Origin: Candidatus Rokuibacteriota bacterium
GTDB lineage: Bacteria > Methylomirabilota > Methylomirabilia > Rokubacteriales > CSP1-6
NCBI GenBank assembly: GCA_030647435.1
Contig: JAUSJX010000029.1
Coordinates: forward strand, 85,043 to 149,042
Length of the DNA: 64,000 nucleotides
Direction of reading: 5' to 3'
Shown here: one piece after another, positions 50,165-59,690 of the stretch
Layout: each line of letters starts with the position of its first letter
How positions within the stretch are numbered: position 1 is the stretch's first letter
Program-made: the position numbers and the translations under genes
The notes under the pieces: model-generated
Seen by the model: only the letters and a program-made list of their open reading frames with translations
The model's database searches: none
What the model was told of the DNA's origin: nothing

Positions 50165-52210
50165 TCAGCGTTTCGCGGGGCCGCCGAGCGTCCCGCTGTG
50201 GACAGCGCGTATCTCGACCTCGGCTCCCTCGGCCAGCGCGAGCATGCGCAAGGCGACAGGCGGCACTTGGGCGACGCGGCCGTCGCCGGGAACCACGCTC
50301 TCGACCCAGGCCCGTAGCGGAGCGCCCGCCGGGTTCACCAGCTCGACCACGGCCCCCCCGCCCACACCGAGATGCGCGGCGGTGCCGGAGTCGAGACGGA
50401 TGGCCCGCCCCCGCTCGGTCTCGAGGCCCGGCACAGCGGCGAGCCGCACTCGCGGCCGCGCGTCGCGCAGCGTGGCGCGGCGCCGGGCGCTCGCCTCGGC
50501 GTCGATCGCACCGTCGCGAAACACGACGCCATAGATCGCCTCCGCCGCCGCGGGGGTGACGTAGCCCTCGGCGAGGTCCGCGGTGACGGCATCGAGATCG
50601 CGCGTCAGAGCGTCGCCGAATCCGCCGCCGCCCGAGCTGTCCATCACCACCACGTCCTCAGGCTCGATGGGAAAACCGCCCACCTTGCCCGGCAGCGGCG
50701 AGGGTTCGATGGCGCGATCTCCCCGGCGCACCCAGAAGTGGTTCGTCGCGCCTGACGCGCCGCCGCTCACGCCGAAGGGCGGCAGCACCGCCTTCTCGGC
50801 GAGGACGGACAATTTGCTGCCCGCCGTCCGGATGCGCACCTCGCGCCTGAGCCCCAAGCCCCCGCGCCACCGGCCGGGCCCGCCGGAGTCCTCGCGCAGC
50901 GCGGTGCGCTCGATGCGCACCGGGTAGAGCTGCTCCACGGCCTCGATGGGCTGGAGCGTGGTCATGTCGCTCTCGGTCCACGTGCGCACGGAGTTGTTGC
51001 CGTCGCCGTCCGCGTGGGCGCCCGTCCCGCCCGCGGGATACTCGTAAAAGATGAACGTCTCGCCGGTGCGCGGGTCGGGTCCGCCGACATAGCAGTGGTT
51101 GCCGCCGCCCTTGAGATCTCCGGTCACGCGGCCGCCGAGGGCCTGGCCGAGCGCGCCCATCACCGCCGTCTCGACGCAGTACTTCACCTCGACCATGCCG
51201 CCGCAGGGCGCGGGCAGGTTGGCGTTGACGATGGTGCCGGGCGGAGTGATCACGGTGAGCGGGCGGAAGGCGCCCGAGTTGACGTCGCTGCCCGGGTCGA
51301 GAAAGGACTTGATGATGGTGAACGCGCCCGTCGGCGCCATGGCGGGGCCGACGTTAGTAGGCCCCGCGGTCTGCGGTGACGTGCCGGTGAGGTCGACGGT
51401 GATGGCATCGCCCGCGACGATCACCTGGGCGCGCACCGTGAGCGGCTCGAGCCGCTCGCGCCCGCTCTCGAGGTGCGCCTCGTAGACGTAGGTGCCGTCG
51501 GGCAGCTCCCCGATGGCGTGACGCATGCGCGCCTCGGCCCGGTCCATCAGCTCCGCCACGGCCTCGCGCACCGTCGCCGCGCCGTAGCGCGCGGCCAGCG
51601 CCTCGATGCGCTCCGCCGCCTTCCGGCAGGTGCCGATCATGGCCTGGAAGTCGCCCTGCCTCTCGCGGAGCCCCCGCATGTTGGCGAAGATCAGCTCGAG
51701 CGCGGCGTCGTTGGGGCGGCCCCGGTCCACGATCCGGATCGGGGGAATGCGGACGCCCTCCTGGAAGATCTCCGTCGCCCCGCCGGAGAGGCTGCCCGGG
51801 CTCATCCCGCCGACGTCGCCCCAGTGGGCGCGCACCACCGGGAAGACGAAGAGCTCGGCGGCGCCGTTCTCTCCGGGAGCGAAGAGCGGGAAGATCATCG
51901 CCACGTCGTTCAGATGGGTACCGCCGGTATACGGATCGTTGTGCAGGAAGATGTCGCCAAGGTGGATGTCGTCGCCGAACTTCTCGCGGACCGCGTGCAT
52001 CGACCATGCGATGGGCACGATGTGGAGCGGGTGGTCCTGGCCCTTGGACATGGCCACGATCTGGGCGTGGCCGTCCATGAGGACGCAGGAGAAGTCCTCG
52101 CCCTCGTAGAGGATGGACGAGTACGCAGTGCGCACCAGGGTGACGCGCATCTCCCGCACGATCGAGACGAAGGTCTCGCGCAGGACCTCGAGGGTGATGG
52201 GATTGATCAT
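50165..52210 (-). CDS. hyuB: Hydantoinase B/oxoprolinase family subunit
   Basis: A 681-aa HyuB subunit. MINPITLEVLRETFVSIVREM is the family start, and FSCVLMDGHAQIVAMSKGQDHPLHI and LGDIFLHNDPYTGGTHLNDVAMI are hallmarks; GGCGG and GGNHCYVGG-type glycine motifs follow in the later half. With HyuA it forms the ATP-dependent N-methylhydantoinase/acetone-carboxylase-like or 5-oxoprolinase enzyme. Its ATG overlaps the hyuA stop (ATGA), so they are translated together. The substrate is unknown. Confidence 0.92.
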   Translation of the reverse strand: MINPITLEVLRETFVSIVREMRVTLVRTAYSSILYEGEDFSCVLMDGHAQIVAMSKGQDHPLHIVPIAWSMHAVREKFGDDIHLGDIFLHNDPYTGGTHLNDVAMIFPLFAPGENGAAELFVFPVVRAHWGDVGGMSPGSLSGGATEIFQEGVRIPPIRIVDRGRPNDAALELIFANMRGLRERQGDFQAMIGTCRKAAERIEALAARYGAATVREAVAELMDRAEARMRHAIGELPDGTYVYEAHLESGRERLEPLTVRAQVIVAGDAITVDLTGTSPQTAGPTNVGPAMAPTGAFTIIKSFLDPGSDVNSGAFRPLTVITPPGTIVNANLPAPCGGMVEVKYCVETAVMGALGQALGGRVTGDLKGGGNHCYVGGPDPRTGETFIFYEYPAGGTGAHADGDGNNSVRTWTESDMTTLQPIEAVEQLYPVRIERTALREDSGGPGRWRGGLGLRREVRIRTAGSKLSVLAEKAVLPPFGVSGGASGATNHFWVRRGDRAIEPSPLPGKVGGFPIEPEDVVVMDSSGGGGFGDALTRDLDAVTADLAEGYVTPAAAEAIYGVVFRDGAIDAEASARRRATLRDARPRVRLAAVPGLETERGRAIRLDSGTAAHLGVGGGAVVELVNPAGAPLRAWVESVVPGDGRVAQVPPVALRMLALAEGAEVEIRAVHSGTLGGPAKR

Positions 52211-54252
52211 CCCGCGGCCTCCCGCTCGAGCATGATGTTGCCGTGCGCGTCGACCGCGCCGGCCCAGCCCGGGAGCAGCACCGTGGTCGCGCCGAACTCC
52301 TCCACGATGGCAGGGCCGGCGAGGCGCGCGCGCTCGGGCAGGCGCTCCCGCTCCCAGACGGGACAGTCCACGGGCGCGCCCCCAAACCATATGGGGCGCC
52401 GTTCGATCAACACCTGGTCCATCGAGGCGCTGGCGCTCCGGTAGCGATCGGCGGCGGGCTTGGCGACCAAGCCATAGGCGGTGAGCCGCGCGTTGACCAG
52501 CTCGATCGTCCCGGCGCGGTTCTCGTGGCCGTACACGGCCCGGTGCTCCCGGTGGAAGGCATCCTCGATCGCCTCCAAGCCCGCGGCCTTGTCGAGATCA
52601 CTTGCCGCGCCGATATTCAACTCGAACGCCTGGCCGCGGTAGCGCAGGTCGAGCGAGCGGAGCACCCGCTGCGCCTCCGGGCCGAAGCCCTCCAGCTCGA
52701 GCTGACGTCGCGCCCCCGTCTCCATCTCGGCAAACAGCGCGTTGACCACCAACGCCCGCTCCCGGAGCGGGCCGACGCGCGTCCGGACGTCGTCGTGCTT
52801 GATGTCCGAGGCGAGGAGGCCCAACGCCGAGAAGTTTCCCGGATAGCGCGGGACCAGGACTCGCGGGATGCCGATCTCCTCGGCGAGGGCCATCGCGTGC
52901 ATGGGGCCGGCGCCGCCGAAGGCGATCAGGGTGAAGTCGCGCGGGTCGTGGCCGCGCTGGATCGAGATCTCGCGGATGGCCGACGTCATCCGCGCCACGG
53001 CGATGCGGATGATGCCCTCGGCCAGCGTCTCGACGTCGAGTCCTCCGATGCGGCGGGCCAGCGCGGCGACGGCCTCGCGCGCCCGGCCGGGGTCGATCGT
53101 GATGCTGCCGCCGAGCCGCCGGCTCGTCCCGATGCGCCCCAGCACCACGTTCGCGTCGGTGACCGTGGGCTCCGTACCGCCGAGACCGTACGCCGCCGGC
53201 CCGGGAGACGCGCCCGCGCTCCTGGGGCCGACCTGGAGGCTCCCGTCAAGATCGAGCCACCCGATCGAGCCCCCGCCGGCGCCCACGGTGTGCATATCGA
53301 TCTGCGGCACCTTGACGGGGAAGGCGCCCACCATGCTGTCCGAGGTCATCACCGGCGTGAGGTCTCGGACGAGGCAGACGTCGGTGGAGGTCCCGCCCAT
53401 GTCGTACGTGATGAAATCGCGAATCCCTGTGACCGCTCCCAGGTGGCAGGCCTGGCTCACGCCGCCGGCGGGCCCGGAGAAGATGGTCCGGATGGGCAGG
53501 CGCCGCGCCGTCTCGGTGGTCATCATGCCGCCGGAGGAGCCGACGGTGAGGACGCCATGCGTGTAGCCGGCCGCGAGCAGGCGCTCGTCGAGCCCGGCGA
53601 GGTAGACGTCCATCAACGGCTGGAGGTAGGCGTTCAGGACCGTGGTCGAGAAGCGCTCGAACTCGCGGTACTCCGCCACGACGTCGGCCGAGCAGGACAC
53701 GGGCAGGCCGGGGCGCTTGCACTTCGCCGCGTCCGCGATCGCGTGCTCGTGCGCCGGGTTGAGATACGCGTGAAGCAGGCAGACGGCCACCGCCTCGGCC
53801 CCGGTGGCGAGGGCGGCGTCGAGCGCGCGGTCCACGCTCGCCATGTCGAGCGGCACCAGCACCGAGCCGTCGGCGTTGAGCCGCTCCGTCACCTCGAACC
53901 GGCTCTTGCGGTCGACCACCGGCTTGGGGCGCACGAAGGTCGGCACGAAGAGCGCGGGAATATTGCGCTTGGTGCGGCCGATCTCGATGAGGTCGCGGAA
54001 GCCCGCGGTCGTGAGGACCGCGACGGGAGCGCCCCGGCGCTCGAGCACCGCATTGGTGCCGACCGTCGTCCCGTGGACCACCCGCCGAACGTCGCGGCTC
54101 TCGATGCCCAGGGCACGGAGGCCGGTGAGGACTGCCGCCGCCTCGCGGCGCCGCTCCGACGGCACCTTGGTGACCACCACGCGGCCGGTGGCCTCGTCGA
54201 TCGCGGTGAGATCGGTGAAGGTGCCGCCCACGTCGATGCCGATCAGGAACAT
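52207..54252 (-). CDS. hyuA: Hydantoinase A/oxoprolinase family subunit
   Basis: About 681 aa from ATG 54252, chosen because MFLIGIDVGGTFTD begins the actin-like ATPase fold; the frame extends 21 residues further upstream without a ribosome site. Hallmarks: RVVHGTTVGTNAVLERRGAPVAVLTTAGFRDLIEIGR, GGTSTDVCLVRD, VGAGGGSIGWLD, GPASAGYGLGGTEPTVTDAN-like motifs and FGGAGPMHA. It supplies ATP hydrolysis for the HyuA/HyuB complex. Paired with hyuB by ATGA overlap. Confidence 0.93.
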   Translation of the reverse strand: MFLIGIDVGGTFTDLTAIDEATGRVVVTKVPSERRREAAAVLTGLRALGIESRDVRRVVHGTTVGTNAVLERRGAPVAVLTTAGFRDLIEIGRTKRNIPALFVPTFVRPKPVVDRKSRFEVTERLNADGSVLVPLDMASVDRALDAALATGAEAVAVCLLHAYLNPAHEHAIADAAKCKRPGLPVSCSADVVAEYREFERFSTTVLNAYLQPLMDVYLAGLDERLLAAGYTHGVLTVGSSGGMMTTETARRLPIRTIFSGPAGGVSQACHLGAVTGIRDFITYDMGGTSTDVCLVRDLTPVMTSDSMVGAFPVKVPQIDMHTVGAGGGSIGWLDLDGSLQVGPRSAGASPGPAAYGLGGTEPTVTDANVVLGRIGTSRRLGGSITIDPGRAREAVAALARRIGGLDVETLAEGIIRIAVARMTSAIREISIQRGHDPRDFTLIAFGGAGPMHAMALAEEIGIPRVLVPRYPGNFSALGLLASDIKHDDVRTRVGPLRERALVVNALFAEMETGARRQLELEGFGPEAQRVLRSLDLRYRGQAFELNIGAASDLDKAAGLEAIEDAFHREHRAVYGHENRAGTIELVNARLTAYGLVAKPAADRYRSASASMDQVLIERRPIWFGGAPVDCPVWERERLPERARLAGPAIVEEFGATTVLLPGWAGAVDAHGNIMLEREAAG

Positions 54253-54343
54253 GGCCGGCATGATAGCAGAGGCGTCAGATGGTGTTGGGGCGTGCGTTTC
54301 AGGGAAAGACGGCATAGAATGCCCCCCTCAGAGGAGGTAGACC

Positions 54344-55675
54344 ATGGCCGAGACGACGAGAACCCGATCCGCCCGAGAAACCGAACTGCTGGAGCACGCC
54401 AAGCGGCGCCTGCCCGGCGGCGTGCTGGGCACGTCCCGGTACGCGGAGGACGCCGCCTTCGTCGTCAAGCACGGCAAGGGCTCGAAGATCTACGACGTGA
54501 GCGGGCGCGAGTACATCGACTACGTCCTCGCCTCGGGCCCGCTCATCCTCGGCCACGCGCATCCGGCGGTGGTCGCCGCGGTGCGCGCGCAGATCGAGGG
54601 CGGCACCACGTACTTCATGGTCAACGAGCCCATCATCCAGCTGGCCGAGGAGATCTGCCAGGCGGTGCCGTGCGCCGAGCAGGTGCGCTTCACCTCCACG
54701 GGCTCGGAGGCCACCTTCTTCGCCCTGCGCGTGGCTCGCACGTATCGCCAGCGCGACAAGATCCTGAAGTTCGAGGGCGGCTACCATGGCGCCCACGACT
54801 ACTCCATGATGAGCTCGGCCCCGCGCTCGCCCAAAGCCTTCCCCGCTCCCGTGCCCGACTCGTCCGGCATCCCCCACGCGCTCGAGGCCGAGGTGCTGAT
54901 CGCGCCGTTCAACGATCTCGGCACGGTGGAGGGCATCATCGCCACGCACGCCGACGAGCTGGCCGCGGTCATCGTCGAGCCGTTTCAGCGCCTGGTGCCG
55001 CCCCAGCCCGGCTTCCTGCAGGGGCTGCGAGAGATCACCCGCCGCCACGGCGTGCTCCTCGTCTTCGACGAGGTGGTCACGGGATTTCGCCTGGCCTACG
55101 GCGGCGCCCAGGAGTATTACGGCGTCGTGCCCGACCTCGCCGCCGTCGGCAAGATCGTGGGCGGCGGCTTCCCGCTGGCCGCCGTGTGCGGCCCCGAGGA
55201 GTTGATGCGCCCGTTCGACCCGGAGTACGACGGCAAGGGAGATTTCATCTCCCAGTCCGGCACGCTGAACGGCAACCCGATTGCCGCCGTGGCCGGCCTC
55301 GCCACGCTCGCCGAACTGCGCAAGCCCGGCGCGTACGACACCATCTTCGCCACCGGCAAGCGCCTCATGGCCGGCCTGGGCGAGCTCGTGCAGAAGGCGG
55401 GATTGCCCGCCCAGGTGGTGGGCGAGCCCGTGGTCTTCGACGTCCTCTTCACCGATGAGCCCGTGGTGGACTACCGCTCGGTCCAGAAGGCGGACGGCGC
55501 GCTCGCCAAGGCCTTCACCACCGAGCTGATCAAGCGCGGCGTGGTGAAGAACACGCAGAAGATGTACATGTCGCTCGTGCATGGAGCGGACGACGTGACC
55601 AAGACGCTCGAGGCCTGCGAGGACGCGCTCAAGGTGCTGCCCAAGAAGAAGACCCGGGACGGAGGATCTCGATGA
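54344..55675 (+). CDS. Class III PLP aminotransferase, glutamate-1-semialdehyde-aminomutase-like
   Basis: A 443-aa class III aminotransferase. PLP Lys270 lies in LAAVGKIVGGGFPLAAVCG, the Asp that contacts PLP is Asp242 in LLVFDEVVTGFRLAYGG, and TSTGSEATFFALRVAR is the phosphate segment. Sequence order resembles HemL, but it heads an ABC-transporter operon, so it more likely acts on an imported amino compound than on heme precursors. The TGA overlaps the ATG of the solute-binding-protein gene (ATGA). Confidence 0.9.
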   Translation: MAETTRTRSARETELLEHAKRRLPGGVLGTSRYAEDAAFVVKHGKGSKIYDVSGREYIDYVLASGPLILGHAHPAVVAAVRAQIEGGTTYFMVNEPIIQLAEEICQAVPCAEQVRFTSTGSEATFFALRVARTYRQRDKILKFEGGYHGAHDYSMMSSAPRSPKAFPAPVPDSSGIPHALEAEVLIAPFNDLGTVEGIIATHADELAAVIVEPFQRLVPPQPGFLQGLREITRRHGVLLVFDEVVTGFRLAYGGAQEYYGVVPDLAAVGKIVGGGFPLAAVCGPEELMRPFDPEYDGKGDFISQSGTLNGNPIAAVAGLATLAELRKPGAYDTIFATGKRLMAGLGELVQKAGLPAQVVGEPVVFDVLFTDEPVVDYRSVQKADGALAKAFTTELIKRGVVKNTQKMYMSLVHGADDVTKTLEACEDALKVLPKKKTRDGGSR

Positions 55676-57237
55676 CCACAGCACGTCGCGCGCTCGCTTC
55701 GATCGCCACTCTCGCGCTGGCCCTTGGCCTCATCTCCGGGGCGGTTGGAGCACAACCCGCCGGCACGCTCCTGGTCGGGCTCGTCGCCGAGCCGGTGAAC
55801 CTCGACCCCGCGCAGGTGACCGATCTCAACTCGAACCGCGTGGGCCGCCGCATCGTCGAGGGCCTCGTGACCTTCCCCGATGAGAGCACACAAGTCGTGC
55901 CGGGCCTCGCGGAGTCGTGGGCGATCTCGAAGGACGGCCTCCAGTACACCTTCAAGCTCCGGAGCGGCGTCACGTTCCACGACGGCACGCCGCTCAACGC
56001 GGAAGCCGTCAAGTTCTCCATCGAGCGCCAGATCAACACCGAGCACCCGGCCTACAAGCTCGGCAAGTACCCCTTCGCCAACTACTTCTTCGGCAACGTC
56101 AAGGCCGTCGAGGTGCTGAGCAGCGAGCGCGTGGCCTTCCTCCTCAAGGAGCCGCGCGCGTCCTTCCTCGCCGTCCTGACTTCGGGCGCCGCCTCTATCG
56201 TGAGCCCGACGGCGGCGATGAAGTGGGGCCCCGACTATCCAAGCCATCCCGTGGGCACGGGACCCTTCCGCTTCGCCTCCTGGGATCGCGGCCAGCGCGT
56301 GGTCCTCGAGAAGAACCCGAGCTACTGGAAGTACCCGGTCAAGATCGAGCGCGTCATCTACCGGCCGATCGTGGAAGACCAGGCGCGCCTGACGGAGCTC
56401 CTCACGGGCCAGCTCGATCTGATCGTCGGCGTGCCCGCGGACTTCGTCGGCCCGCTCGAGAAGGACCCGAAGGTGAAGGTCCTCAAGCAGACGGGCGCGC
56501 ACGTCTGGTACCTCGGCATGAACAACCAGAAAAAGCCCTTCGACGACAAGCGCGTGCGCCAGGCCCTCAACTACGCCGTCAACAAGGACGCGATCGTGCG
56601 CGACGTGCTCAAGGGCACGGGCTCGCTCTCGAAGGGCCCCGTGCTGCCCGGCACGTGGGGCGCGGACGCCGCGCTCAAGGCCTATCCCTACGACCCCGAG
56701 CGCGCGAAGAAGCTCCTGGCCGAGGCGGGCTATCCCAACGGCTTCACGACCACGCTCTGGGTGCCGGAGTCGGGCTCGGGCATGCAGGCGCCCGTCGCCA
56801 TGTCCACCGTGATGCAGTCGAACCTCAAGGCCGTCGGCGTCAACGTGACGCTCCAGACGATGGAGTGGGGCGCGTACCTGACCAAGCTGCGTTCGAAGGA
56901 GCAGGAGCTCTTCGCGCTGTCCTGGATGGCGGGCACGGAAGACCCGGACATGGTCATGTACCCGCTGCTCCATTCCAGCCAGTGGACGCCCGTCGGCCCG
57001 AACCGTGCGCTCTACAAGAACGCGCGCTTCGACGAGCTGCTCCAGCAGGCGCGCCTCACCACCGACCAGGCCAAGCGCGCCCAGCTCTACCGCGAGGCCC
57101 AGCGCATCTTGGTGGACGACGCGCCGTGGGTCTTCGTCGACCACGAGATCCAGATCGCCGCCTTCGCCAAGCGCGTGCAGGGCTTCAAGCTCCACCCGAG
57201 CTTCGACCTGCGCGTGGAGACGATCTCGCTCAAGTGA
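55672..57237 (+). CDS. ABC transporter solute-binding protein, family 5
   Basis: A 521-aa SBP_bac_5 protein with a signal peptide (ALASIATLALALGLISGAVGAQ). GLAESWAISKDGLQYTFKLRSGVTFHDGTPLNAEAVKFSIER, VGTGPFRFASWDRGQRVVLEKNPSYWK and YDPERAKKLLAEAGYPNGF are family signatures. It would deliver a peptide, opine or similar solute to the adjacent permeases. Its start overlaps the aminomutase-like gene; the first permease GTG is 10 nt after its stop. Confidence 0.92.
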   Translation: MTTARRALASIATLALALGLISGAVGAQPAGTLLVGLVAEPVNLDPAQVTDLNSNRVGRRIVEGLVTFPDESTQVVPGLAESWAISKDGLQYTFKLRSGVTFHDGTPLNAEAVKFSIERQINTEHPAYKLGKYPFANYFFGNVKAVEVLSSERVAFLLKEPRASFLAVLTSGAASIVSPTAAMKWGPDYPSHPVGTGPFRFASWDRGQRVVLEKNPSYWKYPVKIERVIYRPIVEDQARLTELLTGQLDLIVGVPADFVGPLEKDPKVKVLKQTGAHVWYLGMNNQKKPFDDKRVRQALNYAVNKDAIVRDVLKGTGSLSKGPVLPGTWGADAALKAYPYDPERAKKLLAEAGYPNGFTTTLWVPESGSGMQAPVAMSTVMQSNLKAVGVNVTLQTMEWGAYLTKLRSKEQELFALSWMAGTEDPDMVMYPLLHSSQWTPVGPNRALYKNARFDELLQQARLTTDQAKRAQLYREAQRILVDDAPWVFVDHEIQIAAFAKRVQGFKLHPSFDLRVETISLK

Positions 57238-57247
57238 GCCCGCGCCC

Positions 57248-58198
57248 GTGAGGCGCTACGTCGCGCGCCGGCTCCTGCTGCTGGCGCCGGTGCTGCTTGG
57301 CGTCTCGATCGTGGTCTTCATGGTCCTGCACCTCTCGCCGGGCGACCCGGCCGAGATCATGCTGGGCTCCCAGGCGACGCAGGAAGACCTGGCGCGCCTG
57401 CGCCAAGAGCTCGGGCTGACCGAGCCCCTCCATATCCAGTACCTCCGCTGGGTCAGCCATGTCGCCCGCGGCGACCTCGGCCGCTCGCTCTGGATGCGGC
57501 GCCCCGTGCTGGACGAGGTGCTCCACCGCTACAAGGCGACGCTGGTGCTCACGGCGAGCGCGCTCTTTCTCTCCACGCTCGGCGGCATCGTCCTGGGCGT
57601 TCTCTCCGCCGTGCGCCGCGATTCCCTCCTCGACCGGCTGAGCACCGTCACGTCGCTCTTCGGCGCCAGCATGCCCGTCTTCTGGCTTGGGATCGTTTTG
57701 ATGGTGGTCTTCTCGCTGTGGCTCCGCTGGCTGCCCGCCTCGGGCATGTGGGCGCCCTACGGCGGCGGCGACCTGGCCGACCTGGCGGCGCACCTCGTCC
57801 TGCCGGCGGTGACGCTGGCCGCGGCCTCGCTGACGATCATCGCCCGGCTCACGCGAAGCACGATGCTCGACATCCTGAGCCAGGACTACATCCGCACGGC
57901 GCGCGCCAAGGGGCTGGTGGAAGGGCGCGTCGTCTTCCGCCACGGGCTCAAGAACGCGCTGATCCCCATCATCACCGTGGTCGGCGTGCAGGCGGGCTAT
58001 CTGCTGGGCGGCGCCGTGCTGACGGAGACGGTCTTCGCCTGGCCCGGTGTAGGGCTCCTCATGGTGCAGGGCATCCTCGCGCGCGATTTTCCCCTCGTGC
58101 AGGGGTGCGTGCTCGTTATCGCGCTGACGTTCGTGCTGATCAATCTGGCCGTCGATCTCCTCTACGCCTACCTCGACCCGCGCATCCAGTATGAGTAG
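57248..58198 (+). CDS. ABC transporter permease (DppB/OppB-type)
   Basis: A 316-aa permease with about six membrane helices; the N-terminal LLLLAPVLLGVSIVVFMVLHL and later AHLVLPAVTLAAASLTIIARLTRSTMLDILSQDYIRTARAKGLVEGRVVFRHGLKNAL include the EAA loop (ARAKGL) that docks an ATPase. DLTxG-like WPGVGLLMVQGILARDFPLVQG ends it. GTG start at 57248, with the frame confirmed by the signature motifs. Its end overlaps the second permease start by 8 nt. Confidence 0.92.
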   Translation: MRRYVARRLLLLAPVLLGVSIVVFMVLHLSPGDPAEIMLGSQATQEDLARLRQELGLTEPLHIQYLRWVSHVARGDLGRSLWMRRPVLDEVLHRYKATLVLTASALFLSTLGGIVLGVLSAVRRDSLLDRLSTVTSLFGASMPVFWLGIVLMVVFSLWLRWLPASGMWAPYGGGDLADLAAHLVLPAVTLAAASLTIIARLTRSTMLDILSQDYIRTARAKGLVEGRVVFRHGLKNALIPIITVVGVQAGYLLGGAVLTETVFAWPGVGLLMVQGILARDFPLVQGCVLVIALTFVLINLAVDLLYAYLDPRIQYE

Positions 58199-59018
58199 GC
58201 GCTTCGGCCGGAACCGCCTGGCGGTGCTCGCCACGCTGGTCATCGTGGGCGTAGTCCTGGCGGCGCTCCTGGCTCCCCTCCTGCCGCTCGCCGACCCCGA
58301 CACCGTGGACACGCCGAACCGCCTGCGCCCACCGCTCACGCCCGGGCATCTCCTCGGCACGGACGAGTTCGGCCGCGATCTCCTCTCGCGCCTCGTCTGG
58401 GGCGCGCGCATCTCGCTCCTGGCGGGCGCGGCCTCCGCGGCCGCGGCAATGCTGTTCGGCGTGGTGCTCGGGGTCTTCGGCGGCTACTACTCGGGCTGGC
58501 CCGAGACGGTCATCATGCGGCTCACCGATATCCTGATGGCCTTCCCGTACATCCTGCTGGCCATCGCCATCGTGGCGGGCCTGGGCCCGGGCCTCCGCAA
58601 CGCCATGATCGCCATCGCCATCGTGGGCTTCCCCTTCTACACCCGCCTCGTGCGCGGCATCGTGCTCTCCGTCCGCGGGCGCGAGTTCGTGGAGGCCGCG
58701 CGCGCGCTCGGCAGCCCCGACCGCCTGATCCTCGTCCGCCACATCGTGCCGCAGCTCATCTCGCCAGTCGTGGTGGCCTTTAGTCTCGATGTCGGCGCGA
58801 AAATCCTGGCGACGGCGGGGCTGTCCTTCCTGGGCCTGGGGACTCAGCCGCCCACGGCCGACTGGGGCAGCATGCTGGCGACGGGCCGGCAGTTCGTCAT
58901 CCTGAGCCCCCACGTGGTTCTACTACCCGGGCTCGCCATCTTCGTGATCGTGCTGGCCTTGAACCTGGTGGGCGACGCCCTGCGCGATCTCCTCGACCCG
59001 CGGACGTATTCGCGCTGA
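58191..59018 (+). CDS. ABC transporter permease (DppC/OppC-type)
   Basis: A 275-aa permease. HLLGTDEFGRDLLSRLVWGARISLLAG is the DppC N-terminal signature; ADTILAI-like LTDILMAFPYILLAIAIVAGLGPG and the EAA loop ARALGSPDRLILVRHIVPQLISPVVVAFSLDVGAKILATAGLSFLGLG follow. It would pair with the upstream permease. No ATP-binding-protein genes follow; the next genes are on the opposite strand, so ATPases must be elsewhere if the importer works. Confidence 0.92.
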   Translation: MSRRFGRNRLAVLATLVIVGVVLAALLAPLLPLADPDTVDTPNRLRPPLTPGHLLGTDEFGRDLLSRLVWGARISLLAGAASAAAAMLFGVVLGVFGGYYSGWPETVIMRLTDILMAFPYILLAIAIVAGLGPGLRNAMIAIAIVGFPFYTRLVRGIVLSVRGREFVEAARALGSPDRLILVRHIVPQLISPVVVAFSLDVGAKILATAGLSFLGLGTQPPTADWGSMLATGRQFVILSPHVVLLPGLAIFVIVLALNLVGDALRDLLDPRTYSR

Positions 59019-59028
59019 GGGAGGTGTC

Positions 59029-59061
59029 CTGACCCCTCTCCTCGAGGCCAGCAGGGGTTAG
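59029..59061. terminator. Weak hairpin between convergent operons
   Basis: CTGACCCCT and AGGGGTTAG (one mismatch) flank a 15-base loop between the permease stop and the PIN-like toxin gene stop. There is no clear T-run, so this is a weak bidirectional terminator candidate. Confidence 0.3.
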
Positions 59062-59378
59062 GTCCCCACGCGCTGAACCTGGCCCGGGGCGGTCGAAGCA
59101 ATAGCCCCGAGGATCGCCGGAACCAGGGGCCTGAGGTGCTGCAAGCGGTTGGATGCGGCATACACGATGACGACTCCGAATGGGAACCCCGCGATGGGCT
59201 GCTGGAACTCGATGCCGCGGTCCATCGTGATCAGGACATCGTAGTCGCCGCTCATCCGGCGAAGGAGATCGCCATTCGTGATGCCGGCCCAGCCGCGTCC
59301 AACCACGGTATCGACGTCGTGGCCGGCGAGCTCCAGGGCGAGATCTACGGGCAGGTGCTCGTCAAGAAGGACGCGCAC
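59058..59378 (-). CDS. DUF5615-type PIN-like toxin
   Basis: A 106-aa protein, MRVLLDEHLPVDLALELAGHDVDTVVGRGWAG then DYDVLITMDRGIEFQQPI. Conserved Asp residues (VLLDE at the start, ITMDRG in the middle) are those of the DUF5615 PIN-like ribonuclease group. It overlaps the DUF433 antitoxin gene by 17 nt. Together they form a toxin-antitoxin type operon; toxin activity is inferred from the family. Confidence 0.8.
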   Translation of the reverse strand: MRVLLDEHLPVDLALELAGHDVDTVVGRGWAGITNGDLLRRMSGDYDVLITMDRGIEFQQPIAGFPFGVVIVYAASNRLQHLRPLVPAILGAIASTAPGQVQRVGT

Positions 59379-59586
59379 CGGCCAGGAGCGAGGCGCGGGC
59401 GAGGTCGAGCGCGGCGATGGCCTGTTCGCGCTTCACAGACGGAAACTGGTGGAGAAACTCGTCGAGAGTATCCCCACCTTCCAAATGATCGAAGAGCGAT
59501 TGCACTGGGACCCGCGTGCCGACAAAAACCGGGGTGCCACCGAGGATGTCTGGATCGCTCTGGACGACTTGGCTCAGCTGCATCAT
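59362..59586 (-). CDS. DUF433-family antitoxin
   Basis: A 74-aa protein, MMQLSQVVQSDPDILGGTPVF, VGTRVPVQSLFDHLEGGDTLDEFLHQFPSVKREQAI. The G-T-P-V-x-x-G-T-R-V-P-V motif is the DUF433 signature and a winged/ribbon-type DNA-binding fold is expected. The start at 59586 has GGAGAG 6 nt upstream. It precedes and overlaps the DUF5615 toxin, the usual antitoxin-first order. It would repress its own promoter. Confidence 0.85.
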   Translation of the reverse strand: MMQLSQVVQSDPDILGGTPVFVGTRVPVQSLFDHLEGGDTLDEFLHQFPSVKREQAIAALDLARASLLAGARPS

Positions 59587-59690
59587 GCGAATCTCTCCAT
59601 GGTTTCCCTCGAGATGCTGTCCTCGTAACAAAGAATACCGCAGTTCGTCTTCGGGGCGAAGACGTATCCTTCGGGGCACACTTCAAGCAG

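Noticed and set aside
52243..55458. A 1071-codon plus-strand open frame
   Set aside because: It is the mirror of hyuA and a shifted frame of the aminomutase-like gene; low-complexity composition and no domain.
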